Shown here: positions 1 to 8,761 of the stretch, in pieces
Numbering within the stretch: the stretch's first letter is position 1
Layout: each line of letters opens with the position of its first letter
Source of the DNA: Mycobacterium sp. GA-2829
GTDB taxonomy: Bacteria > Actinomycetota > Actinomycetes > Mycobacteriales > Mycobacteriaceae
Assembly: GCF_001499965.1 (NCBI RefSeq)
Contig: NZ_LQIT01000009.1
Coordinates: 1-64,000 of the forward strand
Length of the DNA stretch: 64,000 nt
Reading direction: 5' to 3'
Notes under the pieces: model-generated
What the model was told of the DNA's origin: nothing
Database searches by the model: none
The model's input: the letters and a program-made list of their open reading frames with translations, nothing else
Program-made: the position numbers and the translations under genes

Positions 1-105
1 CAACGCCGGTGAACCCGGCGGCCCCGCACCACCAGCAACCAGGGCGGCCTGACCGCCACACACCGCCGACACCACACCCGGCACTTCGCCGCGGTTCGGT
101 TCGGG

Positions 106-490
106 TTGCGCTGCCGTCGGCTTTCCCACGACGTGCGGCTGGCTGATACCGACATGCTCGTTGTTGCGACATTGGGCCGACAATCGGGCGACGGTGAGCT
201 GCGGGTACCGCCCAATGCGCGGATCGCGCCGTTCATCCCCTTCGACGTCCTCCTCCCTCTCGCCGATGTCGTCGTCACCAACGGCAGCTACGGGGTACGC
301 AGTCATCGCGGGCGGTCGTGAAGACAAGCCGATGACCGCAGCGCGCGTAGCGGCGTTCGGCGTTGGGGTCGACCTCGACACGCCCCTGCGGGATCCGTCG
401 TACCGTACGCGCCGCAATTCTCGCCCAGCGGTATCGAGCCTGCGATCCGGTTGCGCGGATACTCGAACTCATCGACCAGACCTGCGGCAG
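106..490 (+). pseudogene. Remnant of a family 1 (MGT/CalG-type) glycosyltransferase, C-terminal part
   Basis: Three successive reading frames together give the C-terminal half of a UDP-sugar-dependent glycosyltransferase. Frame 1 carries ELRVPPNARIAPFIPFDVLL and then ADVVVTNGSYG (to about 300). Frame 2 continues with a GGREDKP..AARVAAFGVGVDLDT stretch (about 305-385). Frame 3 continues with IRRTVRAAILAQRYRA and ARILELID (about 386-480). In intact relatives these blocks are collinear and form the acceptor/donor-binding C-terminal Rossmann domain. At least two frameshifts and a missing segment after NGSYG show the gene is dead. No start is visible upstream, so the 5' end is truncated or lies outside the window. 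Family assignment is from recognised motifs only. Confidence 0.7.
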
Positions 491-642
491 CGGCAGAGGT
501 CGTCGACGCCAGGCCGTACCGTCTCCACCTCACTTCGCCGGTGGCAGCGGCCTTGATTCGGCCGAAGCCGTACGACGCCACGAACCATCACGGTTGCGAA
601 CGGCGCTGCCTCGGCGGATCTACTCGGCTCGAGGTGTCGAGA

Positions 643-723
643 TGCAACGAAGATTGACAAGAAACGCCGGGCTACTTTGACAAAAGTTCGGCGTGTCGCA
701 GGAGCTTGTCAATCTTCGTTGCA
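643..723. repeat. 81-nt nested inverted repeat (large hairpin)
   Basis: A perfect 19-bp inverted repeat (TGCAACGAAGATTGACAAG at 643-661 and its complement at 705-723) encloses a second stem, ACGCCG at 664-669 with CGGCGT at 689-694. That stem encloses a third, ACTTT at 674-678 with AAAGT at 683-687. The result is one long cruciform-capable structure with small bulges. It lies between the glycosyltransferase relic and a small minus-strand gene, in otherwise non-coding DNA. It could be a mobile-element end, a recombination site or a bidirectional terminator. No T-tract follows the stem. Confidence 0.75.
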
Positions 724-763
724 AACGTGCAGGTATCGACCGTCGTCCGGGTTATACCAGTCG

Positions 764-1024
764 TCAGACGCTGAGTTGTTGACGGAGCACAACCAAGTGA
801 GATTGCAGCTCCGAAAGTTCGGTGGTGGCGAGATCCAAAACCGCGGCCGCGCCCGAGGCGCAGTAGTTCTTCTTGATCCGTTGCTCTGTGATGACGAGGC
901 ACAGTTGCCCCGGCTGGATCTTGTGGGAGTGTGCTCCGGTCTTATGAGCAGAGCAGATGCGCGGCGCCTTCGCTCTCTCGACTTCCAGATGTACGTCCCT
1001 CAGAACATTCTTCGGCTTCGGCAT
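764..1024 (-). CDS. Small putative zinc-binding protein of unknown function
   Basis: 86-residue ORF starting ATG at 1024, with a purine-rich AAAGGCGG stretch upstream. Around residues 21-56 it has a treble-clef-like pattern: ICSAH, a short loop, PGQLCLVI, then KNYCASGAAAVL. A helical C-terminus follows. This resembles small PARP-type-like zinc-finger proteins that have C/H pairs in these positions, but the expected last Cys of a YCxxC knuckle is Ser-Gly here, so a metal ligand may be lost. It is transcribed away from the ABC/nuclease operon that starts at 1289. The 264 bases between them hold no recognisable gene and must contain both promoters. Function unknown; it may be a decaying passenger gene. 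Confidence 0.45.
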   Translation of the reverse strand: MPKPKNVLRDVHLEVERAKAPRICSAHKTGAHSHKIQPGQLCLVITEQRIKKNYCASGAAAVLDLATTELSELQSHLVVLRQQLSV

Positions 1025-1288
1025 GCGCTTCGCCGCCTTTCAGACTGAGCAGTCTCGATAGCTGAAAGCACGATTTTAAGGAGCTGCTCCGACATTCCGT
1101 AGAACGTTGAAGCGCGGGTCCAACAGAAGCGCTTACAAGCTCTCTGGCGACGCGCGGAATACCCAGCACTGCCCGATTGGACCACCTGATTCCATATATC
1201 GTCGTGAACGTCAGCGGGGTGATTAGCACGGTTTCGCTCTCGACGGCTCGGCCGGCTCGCCAGCAGGCTCTGACGAAAGGGGGCGTCA

Positions 1289-1981
1289 ATGACAGTCGAC
1301 CCGTCAGCTACGAGCGCACGCCCATCTCATACACGAACCCAACACGCAATAAGACTGCTCGTGCTCCTAGACAGCTGCGGCGAAGCTGCTGTCGACAGCG
1401 ACCCCGATCTCGCGGTCAAAGCAGTTCGAAGCGAACTTCGATTGCAGGCGATGGACTTCTGGATGCGAAATCCGGATTATCTCGCTGATGAGCTGATCAC
1501 CCAGGTCGAGAATGAGGCTATTGCGGACTCTTACCTCAAGACTGCGCAAGCACTGCTTGACGATCCTGAACCTGACCTACGGTGGTACCCCACTCCGCGT
1601 TGGCTCTACGGCGCATACGAGGCAATCGATGACGCGGTTGCACTACTGGAGACGTACGGGCTCGCGACATTCCGCCGCAGCGGTGAACCAGGATCCAAGA
1701 GCCAACGAAACACCTTGTTCCTCACGGCGCGGGGCGCGGCCTCGGTCGCCGAACTCGCCACAGATCCCGTATTGAGCTGGTACGTGCGCCAGGCCGAACT
1801 CGTGTCGCTCGTCGCCGGAGACACGGTTGGCTCGAAACTGAAGGAACGTCAGTACGAGCAGGCAACATATGCCGGCACGGAGTTGGGGCTGCGTATCGGG
1901 TCGATTGCTGATGGGGTGCGGGCGCGACTGCAAGCGCTGACAACACAGAGCAACGGCGGTCTCGAAGGAGACGGAGAATGA
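1289..1981 (+). CDS. Middle component of an ABC-three-component (Lamassu-like) defence system
   Basis: 230 residues, first gene of a three-gene operon. ATG at 1289 is preceded by GAAAGGGGG about six bases upstream. The protein has an N-terminal helical segment with a MDFWMRNPDYLADEL motif, then a winged-helix-like region (WLYGAYEAIDDAVALLETYG; RNTLFLTARGAASVAEL). It ends in a helical, charged tail. This size, position and architecture fit the small middle-component (LmuC/kleisin-like) proteins that bridge an SMC-type ATPase and an effector in ABC-3C systems. Its stop overlaps the next start (ATGA at 1978-1981), implying translational coupling. I cannot place it in a named family from sequence alone; the role is inferred from operon context. 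Confidence 0.6.
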   Translation: MTVDPSATSARPSHTRTQHAIRLLVLLDSCGEAAVDSDPDLAVKAVRSELRLQAMDFWMRNPDYLADELITQVENEAIADSYLKTAQALLDDPEPDLRWYPTPRWLYGAYEAIDDAVALLETYGLATFRRSGEPGSKSQRNTLFLTARGAASVAELATDPVLSWYVRQAELVSLVAGDTVGSKLKERQYEQATYAGTELGLRIGSIADGVRARLQALTTQSNGGLEGDGE

Positions 1982-4155
1982 GTGCCCTCGCCGAGGAAAT
2001 CGTCAAGACACTTGGCCGAAAGAAGAAGGATCCGATCGACCTCGGAGTCGAGGTTGTGGACGGCGTGCTTAACGAACTCGGCATCCCCACGTCGTCGTCG
2101 AAGGGAGTCCCCGTCCGCCTCCGTGCAAAACGCATGATGTTCAGCGGCACAAAGCGCCTTGCGCCAGATCATCCCGATGCCGAGGGTTTCCCGATTGAAG
2201 AGGCGGCCGGTTCAAGTGAACTCGACGTCGCCCCAGGACCGGCCACCGCGAATCCAGCACCGGCACTTCCTCAATCGCTGCCAGACGAAACCTCCGGCGA
2301 CGCGGACACGGCTGACGGACGAGAAGACAAACTCGTCAGACGAGCTCTAGTCCCGTTTCACTTCGAGTGGCTTCCCCAAGACGGCGTAAACGGTTTGGGA
2401 TCTGAACGAAACCTTCGCGGCAAGTCATCAGTTTTGAACGTGCTGTTGTGGTCGTTGTCGGGGCGTTGCTCTGAATTTTCTCCTGATGTGCAGCGATGGA
2501 TTCAGCATGTCGAGGTTGACTGGGGCGTCGGCCACGAGACCTTACGCGTCCAATTCGACGCCGCGGATGGCCATGCCACGACAGGAACCGTGTCACTCCT
2601 CGCCGCTGACGGAGCAGTCGGCAACGTGCTGACAACCTTTGATCGAGACTCCTTCGAAGACGCGATGAACTCGGTCATGCTCAACAGACTCAGGCTTGAT
2701 CCCATCACGGTGTCGCAGTCAGGGAAGCCCACCTCGCATCAGTGGCCGGCATATACAAACGCACTTTGGGTGCGGCCGAAGTACCTCGCTTCGATCATCG
2801 GCAAGGAACCAACCCTCAGCGTACGGTTGATGCAGATGTTCATCGGTACGGACTGGGTACCTGTTCTTGCAGCAGCGTCAACAGTTGCCGGAACTCTTAA
2901 CGCTGAACAGGTGACCGCCGAGGAGCGTACGAAGACCGCAACGGACGCAGTCACGGCGTCGCGATTAGAGGCGCAGTCGAAGGTGGACAGTCTCCGATCG
3001 CGGATTTCTGCGTTACGGTCGGGAACTCCCGACCTCGCGAAGATTACGGCAGCAAGTGCCCGCGCAAGTCAAGCGACTCTCGAGATAAACCGTATCGAGC
3101 TTCAAAAGCTACAGCAATCTGCTGCAAGACAATCTATTTCACAGCAATTGAAGGCGGCCCACGCCCGACAACACACAGAGTACGAGGACGCTCTTCTCAC
3201 AAAGTTCTTCCATCAGATGGAACCAACCGTGTGCCCGCGATGCACCGCGGCCGTGACTGAGGAACGCCGAGCGGCAGAGTCCGACTCACACAAGTGCTCC
3301 GTCTGCACCAACGACCTCCATCTTGAAGATGTGCAAGCGACCGTCGAGGCCACGTCCACAGCCGACACATCGCGGTCGGCGGACACGGAGGCGGAAGATC
3401 CTGATCCCCCGCCTCGCGACGAAATTGATGCGCTGAAGCAAGCGCTGGAAGACACCGATGCGGCAATATCTGCGCTGCAAGACCAGCTGGCAGAACTCGC
3501 CGAAGCACGTGAGACAGCCACCGCAGAAGCTGAATTCGACGCAACTTTGCTTACTGCAGCAGAGGAACGACAGCGGTTGGAACTGGATATCGCCAGAGCT
3601 GAAGGCGCTGCTGATGCTCTTGCGCAGCCAGTCCCCGCGACAACTGGACCGCCCGTCGATCCCATCCAGCTTGCAGTTGCCACAGCAGCCGAGACTGTCC
3701 TCAAAAGGTGGGTCAAAGATGGCCAGGATCCCCTGCTGGCCGCGATCTCCGCCGATATCGAACGCCTAACCATTAGCTTCGGCGGTGACAGCCTCAGCGA
3801 CGTGAAACTGGATGGCGCGGCCAACATGAAGCTCCTTAAGGGCGGTGATCCGGCGACCTACGGTGCGCTCACACCTGGCGAGCAACTCCGGGTAAAGGTG
3901 GCGACAGTGATCGCCCTGATCCGACACGGCTACGTGGCAGGACTTGGCCGACATCCAGGACTGCTTCTACTCGACTCGCCGGCCGCAGAGGAGATCCCCG
4001 ATGGAGACCTCGCCACCATGATTGCCGCACTCATCGAGGTCGCCGACGACGCTCCTATGCAGATATTTGTGGCCACTCGAAACACAGGGCCACTTCTTGA
4101 CCTGCTTCCTGACGCTAGTCGACTCATCGCGACAGGCGACCAATATGTCTGGTAG
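1978..4155 (+). CDS. SMC/Rad50-like ABC ATPase with zinc ribbon, defence operon
   Basis: 725 residues. A Walker A motif sits at about 141-151 (GSERNLRGKSS). A long coiled coil (about 310-415) leads to two CxxC knuckles (C419/C422 and C440/C443), comparable to a zinc hook or ribbon. A second coil follows (about 480-570). The C-terminal half has the ABC signature LTPGEQ (about 631-636) and a Walker B-like GLLLLDSP with D666. The usual DE pair is DS, as in some OLD/Lamassu-like ATPases. The first 120 residues are a variable, acidic extension. Overlap with the upstream gene and a 64-base gap to the nuclease gene mark an operon. Expected role: DNA-end or foreign-DNA sensing that releases the nuclease. 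ATPase identity is clear; exact family is inferred. Confidence 0.75.
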   Translation: MSALAEEIVKTLGRKKKDPIDLGVEVVDGVLNELGIPTSSSKGVPVRLRAKRMMFSGTKRLAPDHPDAEGFPIEEAAGSSELDVAPGPATANPAPALPQSLPDETSGDADTADGREDKLVRRALVPFHFEWLPQDGVNGLGSERNLRGKSSVLNVLLWSLSGRCSEFSPDVQRWIQHVEVDWGVGHETLRVQFDAADGHATTGTVSLLAADGAVGNVLTTFDRDSFEDAMNSVMLNRLRLDPITVSQSGKPTSHQWPAYTNALWVRPKYLASIIGKEPTLSVRLMQMFIGTDWVPVLAAASTVAGTLNAEQVTAEERTKTATDAVTASRLEAQSKVDSLRSRISALRSGTPDLAKITAASARASQATLEINRIELQKLQQSAARQSISQQLKAAHARQHTEYEDALLTKFFHQMEPTVCPRCTAAVTEERRAAESDSHKCSVCTNDLHLEDVQATVEATSTADTSRSADTEAEDPDPPPRDEIDALKQALEDTDAAISALQDQLAELAEARETATAEAEFDATLLTAAEERQRLELDIARAEGAADALAQPVPATTGPPVDPIQLAVATAAETVLKRWVKDGQDPLLAAISADIERLTISFGGDSLSDVKLDGAANMKLLKGGDPATYGALTPGEQLRVKVATVIALIRHGYVAGLGRHPGLLLLDSPAAEEIPDGDLATMIAALIEVADDAPMQIFVATRNTGPLLDLLPDASRLIATGDQYVW

Positions 4156-4219
4156 GACGGCCTGACCGAGTGGTCACTACGCACAAGGAAAATCCGCAGC
4201 TAGGTAGAAAAGGAGGCGA

Positions 4220-6316
4220 TTGAACGCACACGAGAACATCACGCTCGCCGACGCTTTGACCACCCTTGCTGAGACGTCGGCAGGCCACCCATTCCCGGAC
4301 GACGCTATTGACAGAGTGGGTGGGTGGGGCCGAATCACCCAAGACGCAGCATCGCTTGCGGGAAAACCCGCTTTGCCGCTTCTAGCGCAATTGGCCGCGC
4401 GCGACGCCGGAGATACACCCCACGAGCACGCGGTGGCTGCTCTCACCGCAGTAGCTGAATCCGTCATGGCCACAAGAGAACCGACGTTAATGCGCGAGTC
4501 TCTTGATGCTCTGACCGCGGCAAAGGGCGCGATCCGCGCCACCGGTAGGCTCCTGGCCACAACTCTTCCCTCGGTCGTCGAATCGATTCTCAACGATGCC
4601 CAACGCGATAAGGCTTCAGACCTTGTTGCAGCTGACGCCCTTGAAGTCCTCACAAAGGTCGTGGCTTCTGGATACGGCTCACACTTCGGGCTGCTCGCAC
4701 TTCTTGATCGATTCGACGCTCCGATGAACCTGCCGATCGCGCGAGCAGCCATACGCTCGGTCAGCGTCGCGGCGGATATTTGGCCGGAAGCAGACGTGCT
4801 CGCAGTTCGAATTCGTGGCCTCGCCGCGCTCGATCCTACAGAATCTTCAAACTCAGAACTCGCTGGTGCTGTAGAGCCCGATGCGGTCTGGGCGTTGGCG
4901 ATGATGTCGATATCGCGCGCGCTGCGCGCCAACACGATTATCGACATGGCTCCACACCTTGACGAAGCCGATCGCTACCTAGACGTGGCAGCGACCAATC
5001 ATGGTAGGGCTGACGCAGCGGTCATGCGCCAAGTGCTCTCAGCCCTGCAACAACTCGTCGCTGCCATCGTCGCGGAGACGCCGTTGAGGGCGTTGCACAG
5101 TGCGGCTCTTTCTCCGAGCACGATCGAGGAGGTCCGCACTCGAATCCGCCAATTTACAACAGACACTGCTGGATTGGACCATTGGTACGGGGACCGCACG
5201 CGCGCAGTCCTCGCCGCCTGGGCCGGCGTCATAGACGATCTGGACCGCCTGCGCGCTGAATTCACTAAAGACGCCTTCTACCAGGCCGAAGTTATTGTCA
5301 GCGATCTCTTAAACGTTTATCTGCATAGCCGTTCGTTCGAGGTCCATTATTCAGACCTTGACGTTGGCGGTGTCCAAAAGCTCATCCACCCGGTGATCGA
5401 AAGCGGGTTCGCTAGCAAGGCTGGCCACCTCAGCAATCTTGAACAGCACGCCGACAATCTCGAAGGTCGTGTTGCGGTCGAACCCGATGAAGGGCTAGAG
5501 GAACAGCTAAAGGCGGCGCGAAAAGTGATCGACGCTGCTCGGCGCGCTGCGAGGGGTGGTGAGTTGCCGGGAAAAGCTCCTGGCGGCGCTTCGGCACCGC
5601 CCCTTCCCGCCCCAATTAGTCAGTTGGTAGTAGCCGGATCACCCGATGAAGCTCTCTTGAGGCAGATCTCCCCGGATACGTTGGCAGCGCTTGCAGTTGG
5701 CATGGAGCACATCGACGCTGGCCGTGCCCATTTGAACATGGTTCAGCGGGAGGTCTACGACGGCATTCGGGAAAAGTTTAAAGAATGTCCGGACTACAGG
5801 GGCGAGGTGATCCCTGTAGTCGACGAAGTCCTTCGACTTGTGCTCAACTTTGTCGTCAGTCGAACCGCTGGCGAGTCTGGTCACTACCCGTACTTGTTCG
5901 ACCCATCGGCAGTTGAAAGCGCGATTCAGGAAGATCTGTACAATTACTTAGTTGCTGCCCTCGGTGCGCGCGCCGAGTATGAAGTGTCGCATGTGGGCGG
6001 CGGTCGGGTTGATCTGCGCCTGAAATTCGGCGATTTCGCAATTCACATAGAGATGAAGGTCGACGACACTCAGGTGCCGATGAGCGACAAGTCAGCCTAC
6101 CTCAAGCAGGCCGCAACGTACCAAGGCAATGACATACGCATCGGATTCCTCATCGCGTTGCGGCACAAAGCATTTCCGAAGGGGCCGCCGCCGCACTTGA
6201 CCTCACTGATGCAACACACAGCATTTGACATCCCCAGTGACCCGGTCCCCCGCCATATAGTGACAGTCGCAGTGCCTGGCAGCAGAACAAAGCCGTCAGA
6301 CTCGACTGTCAAGTAA
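4220..6316 (+). CDS. Large effector with C-terminal PD-(D/E)xK nuclease domain
   Basis: 698 residues. The start is TTG at 4220, with AGGAGG at 4211-4216; the three-base spacing is short but no better start is present. The first 480 or so residues are helical repeats with no family I recognise. The C-terminal region has a restriction-endonuclease fold signature: GGGRVDLRL (D598), IHIEMKV (E611, K613) and a downstream QAATYQ motif resembling the QxxxY of RecB-like nucleases. As the third gene behind an SMC-like ATPase and a middle component, it is the likely toxic effector of the system. The region around 1289-6316 looks less GC-rich than the metal-resistance DNA downstream, consistent with separate acquisition. 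Substrate and trigger are unknown. Confidence 0.7.
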   Translation: MNAHENITLADALTTLAETSAGHPFPDDAIDRVGGWGRITQDAASLAGKPALPLLAQLAARDAGDTPHEHAVAALTAVAESVMATREPTLMRESLDALTAAKGAIRATGRLLATTLPSVVESILNDAQRDKASDLVAADALEVLTKVVASGYGSHFGLLALLDRFDAPMNLPIARAAIRSVSVAADIWPEADVLAVRIRGLAALDPTESSNSELAGAVEPDAVWALAMMSISRALRANTIIDMAPHLDEADRYLDVAATNHGRADAAVMRQVLSALQQLVAAIVAETPLRALHSAALSPSTIEEVRTRIRQFTTDTAGLDHWYGDRTRAVLAAWAGVIDDLDRLRAEFTKDAFYQAEVIVSDLLNVYLHSRSFEVHYSDLDVGGVQKLIHPVIESGFASKAGHLSNLEQHADNLEGRVAVEPDEGLEEQLKAARKVIDAARRAARGGELPGKAPGGASAPPLPAPISQLVVAGSPDEALLRQISPDTLAALAVGMEHIDAGRAHLNMVQREVYDGIREKFKECPDYRGEVIPVVDEVLRLVLNFVVSRTAGESGHYPYLFDPSAVESAIQEDLYNYLVAALGARAEYEVSHVGGGRVDLRLKFGDFAIHIEMKVDDTQVPMSDKSAYLKQAATYQGNDIRIGFLIALRHKAFPKGPPPHLTSLMQHTAFDIPSDPVPRHIVTVAVPGSRTKPSDSTVK

Positions 6317-6478
6317 TTCGCAGCGCATGTGAACCCTCTGAGCTTAGGTAGCCCACCATTCGGTCGCGGATGAACCGCCGCCGCCGATAACACCCGACTA
6401 TGCCGTCGGGCTCACTAACAACTTCCGGCTGAGCATGGCACCGCTGTTGGTCCATCCTTCTTCGTGTCGGACGGCTCG

Positions 6479-6690
6479 TCAGCTGACGAGCAAACGTCGA
6501 AAGGCGCAGTCGGCCAAGGCGATTGCGTCGGCCTGCCCGACGATGTAGCCATGCAACCCGGGGTGGTCGTCGAGGCAGGACTGCGCGTGGTTATGGTCAG
6601 CATGAAAGTTGATCGAGCCGCAGACGGTATCGGCCAGGGTTCCGCGGCAGTCGGTGTGTGCGATCACGACGACGGCGGTGGCGGGACGCC
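6479..6690 (-). pseudogene. C-terminal fragment resembling alkylmercury lyase (MerB)
   Basis: On the minus strand an open frame contains a VCGSINFHADHNHAQ stretch followed by CLDDHPGLHGYIVGQADAI and a short tail to a stop at 6479. This resembles the C-terminus of MerB-family organomercurial lyases (a Cys-x-x-x-x-F-F-A-S segment, a helix ending in HP, then a glycine loop and VxQAxA helix). The N-terminal domain with the other catalytic Cys is absent, so this can only be a relic. It lies next to an ArsR fragment, as expected for a decayed mercury locus. Assignment is by motif resemblance only. Confidence 0.4.
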
Positions 6691-6729
6691 AGGTCCATTC
6701 GTCGCCTCGAAGGCGGACCCGGTCCGAGG

Positions 6730-6882
6730 TTGACCGAATCCACAATCAGCCACCACCTCACCCAGCTCCGGCGGGCCGGACTCGTCGAATCCGACCGCCG
6801 TGGGATGAGCGTCTACCACCGTCCCCACAGCGATGCTGTCGCTGCCTTGTGCGCTGTCCTCGACCCCAACTGCTGCACATAA
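6730..6882 (+). pseudogene. C-terminal half of an ArsR/SmtB-family repressor
   Basis: The frame ending at the stop at 6880-6882 encodes STISHHLTQLRRAGLVES followed by DRRGMSVYHR and a short helix ending AVLDPNCC. This is the recognition helix and beta-wing of an ArsR-type winged helix. The dimerisation helix and first part of the domain are missing because upstream codons in the frame are not ArsR-like. A terminal Cys pair suggests the ancestor was a metal(loid) sensor. With the MerB-like fragment it forms a broken resistance locus. Confidence 0.65.
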
Positions 6883-7109
6883 CGGCGCCAGCGCGTCGCC
6901 GATACACTTTGGCCGCCACGGTCAGGGCAGTGTCGAGTGAGTGCGGACATCGCCCGTCGCACTTATTGATGAGGCGGTCAGGGGTATAGGTCGGGCTGAC
7001 CATGACACTGGCGATAGCTGGTGTGGCAGAACATCATCCAGATGCGATTGTCCGCAATCAGGACGACGACAGCCTGAACAGCGGTGGGTTCGGTTCGTGC
7101 CATTCCAGG

Positions 7110-7434
7110 ATCACGCCTGCCCCCGCAAGGCTAGGGCGGCCCGCGAAGTATTTGCTGGCCCTCCAGGGCACCGCTTTCACCATGAAGTGGGCCGGCATCG
7201 GTGACGTCAACTTCGGGCTGTTCACCCTGGTATGGGATCACCTGATGGGTACCTACTCCTACGACCACCCGCCGGCTCGACTGCACTCAGCTCGGCATGG
7301 CCGCCACACCCAACAATCGCACCGGCTACCTCGCCCAACTGCTCTACCCGTTCAGCCCAGCCGGCCGCCGCCAGCTCGGACCGACGCAATCCGACCCCGT
7401 GTCCGTAGGCCACGAAAGAGAATCGGTGAGGTAG
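7110..7434 (+). pseudogene. Frameshifted fragment of a sterol desaturase/fatty acid hydroxylase family protein
   Basis: One frame carries GIGDVNFGLFTLVWDHLMGTY (about 7196-7260), the typical C-terminal block of the membrane-bound di-iron hydroxylase superfamily. A shift of frame near 7266 then gives CTQLGMAATPNNRTGYLAQLL and YPFSP, which is the normal continuation in that family, to a stop at 7432. The His-box region upstream is not present in any frame. The gene is therefore both truncated and frameshifted. It is the third relic in about 1 kb between the defence operon and the sulfur module. Confidence 0.55.
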
Positions 7435-7448
7435 ATGGAGTTGGCGGG

Positions 7449-7784
<336 letters not shown>

Positions 7785-7793
7785 TCACAGCAG

Positions 7794-8666
7794 TCAGCCC
7801 GCCGCAGCCGGCTTCGTGTGGGCGATGATCCGACGCAGCGGCCAGTACATGGTGCGGCTGCAGGTGACATAGACGCCTGCGCCGATCATGGTCAGGACGG
7901 CCGACGCGGCACCGAGCGCAGGAGTTGTCTCCTGCGCGAGGATCACCGCCGCCAGTAGCAGAACCAACCAGCCGAACAGCTTGCGCAGCGCTTCGGGGTC
8001 GACCCTGCCGGTTAGCCGTCCGCCGATCAGACCGCCCACCACCGCCGCTGCCGTGACCATCGCTGCCAGGCTCCAGTCGATCAGTACACCGGTCAGGTGG
8101 CCAGCCAGACCGGCCAACGATTGCATCGCGATCACCACCAACGAGGTACCGACCGCGGCGGGCATCGGAAGTCCGGCCAGCAGCGCCAGCGCAGGTACCA
8201 GCAGGAAACCGCCACCCGCGCCGACGAGTCCGCTCAACGCACCGACGGCGACACCAAGCACGGCCACATTGGCCACCTGAACATGCCGAGCCTCGTCGCC
8301 GGCGGAAGTGCTCTTGCGATCGCGCAGCATCGCAATCGCGGCGGCGATCATGATCACCGCGAAGGCAATCAGCAGCACCGTCTCGGGGATGACGCCGGCC
8401 AGTAGGCCGCCGAAGAAAGCCCCGGCCATGGCCGCCGCGCCGAACGGTAGTGCGACGCGCCACCGCACGCGCCCGGCCCAGATATGAGCGATTACGCCGA
8501 CCAAGCTGGTGACGCCGACGACCAGAAGCGAACTTGCGATCGCCTCTTTGACATCCAGCCCTGCGACGTAGGTCAACAGCGGCACGGTCAGGATTGAGCC
8601 ACCCCCGCCCAGCAGTCCCAGCGAGACCCCGACGACCACGGCCAGGGCAACGGTCAGGGCCGTCAT
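7794..8666 (-). CDS. TauE/SafE (DUF81) family sulfite/sulfur-anion exporter
   Basis: 290 residues, ATG at 8666. It is a polytopic membrane protein made of two similar halves, each opening with a glycine-rich helix (VSLGLLGGGGSILTVPLLTY near residue 13; GALSGLVGAGGGFLLVPALA near 142). This is the signature of the TauE/SafE family. Members export sulfite, sulfoacetate or related anions. Next to a persulfide dioxygenase, which produces sulfite, and a CstR-like regulator, the likely job is sulfite export. A short upstream ORF (stop at 8663) overlaps its start. Three operators lie 96-180 bases upstream. Substrate is inferred from context. Confidence 0.8.
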   Translation of the reverse strand: MTALTVALAVVVGVSLGLLGGGGSILTVPLLTYVAGLDVKEAIASSLLVVGVTSLVGVIAHIWAGRVRWRVALPFGAAAMAGAFFGGLLAGVIPETVLLIAFAVIMIAAAIAMLRDRKSTSAGDEARHVQVANVAVLGVAVGALSGLVGAGGGFLLVPALALLAGLPMPAAVGTSLVVIAMQSLAGLAGHLTGVLIDWSLAAMVTAAAVVGGLIGGRLTGRVDPEALRKLFGWLVLLLAAVILAQETTPALGAASAVLTMIGAGVYVTCSRTMYWPLRRIIAHTKPAAAG

Positions 8667-8716
8667 GTCGGCGAGCTCGCCACCGAACCGCTCATCGAGG
8701 TGTTCGACACCATCAT
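8663..8716 (-). CDS. Possible 17-residue leader ORF ahead of tauE
   Basis: A short ORF opens with ATGATG at 8716 after AGGGAGGA, a better ribosome site than that of tauE itself. It ends in TGA overlapping the tauE ATG. The peptide is Ser/Met-rich with no known family. Its likely role, if real, is translational coupling to tauE. It is too short to confirm from composition. Confidence 0.3.
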   Translation of the reverse strand: MMVSNTSMSGSVASSPT

Positions 8717-8761
8717 GTCGTCCTCCCTGTCAACGTCGAGCAGCCGCACCCTTGGCGTGCA

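Noticed and set aside
1..105. Possible 3' end of an upstream gene
   Set aside because: Two frames stay open for a short distance but neither shows a recognisable C-terminus, and stops fall at different places.
643..723. Integron attC site
   Set aside because: The folded shape is similar but the conserved GTTRRRY/RYYYAAC core sites are not present and no integrase gene is in the window.
942..1289. 115-residue minus-strand ORF overlapping the defence promoter
   Set aside because: No family features; it overlaps the better-supported small gene at 764-1024 and the promoter region.
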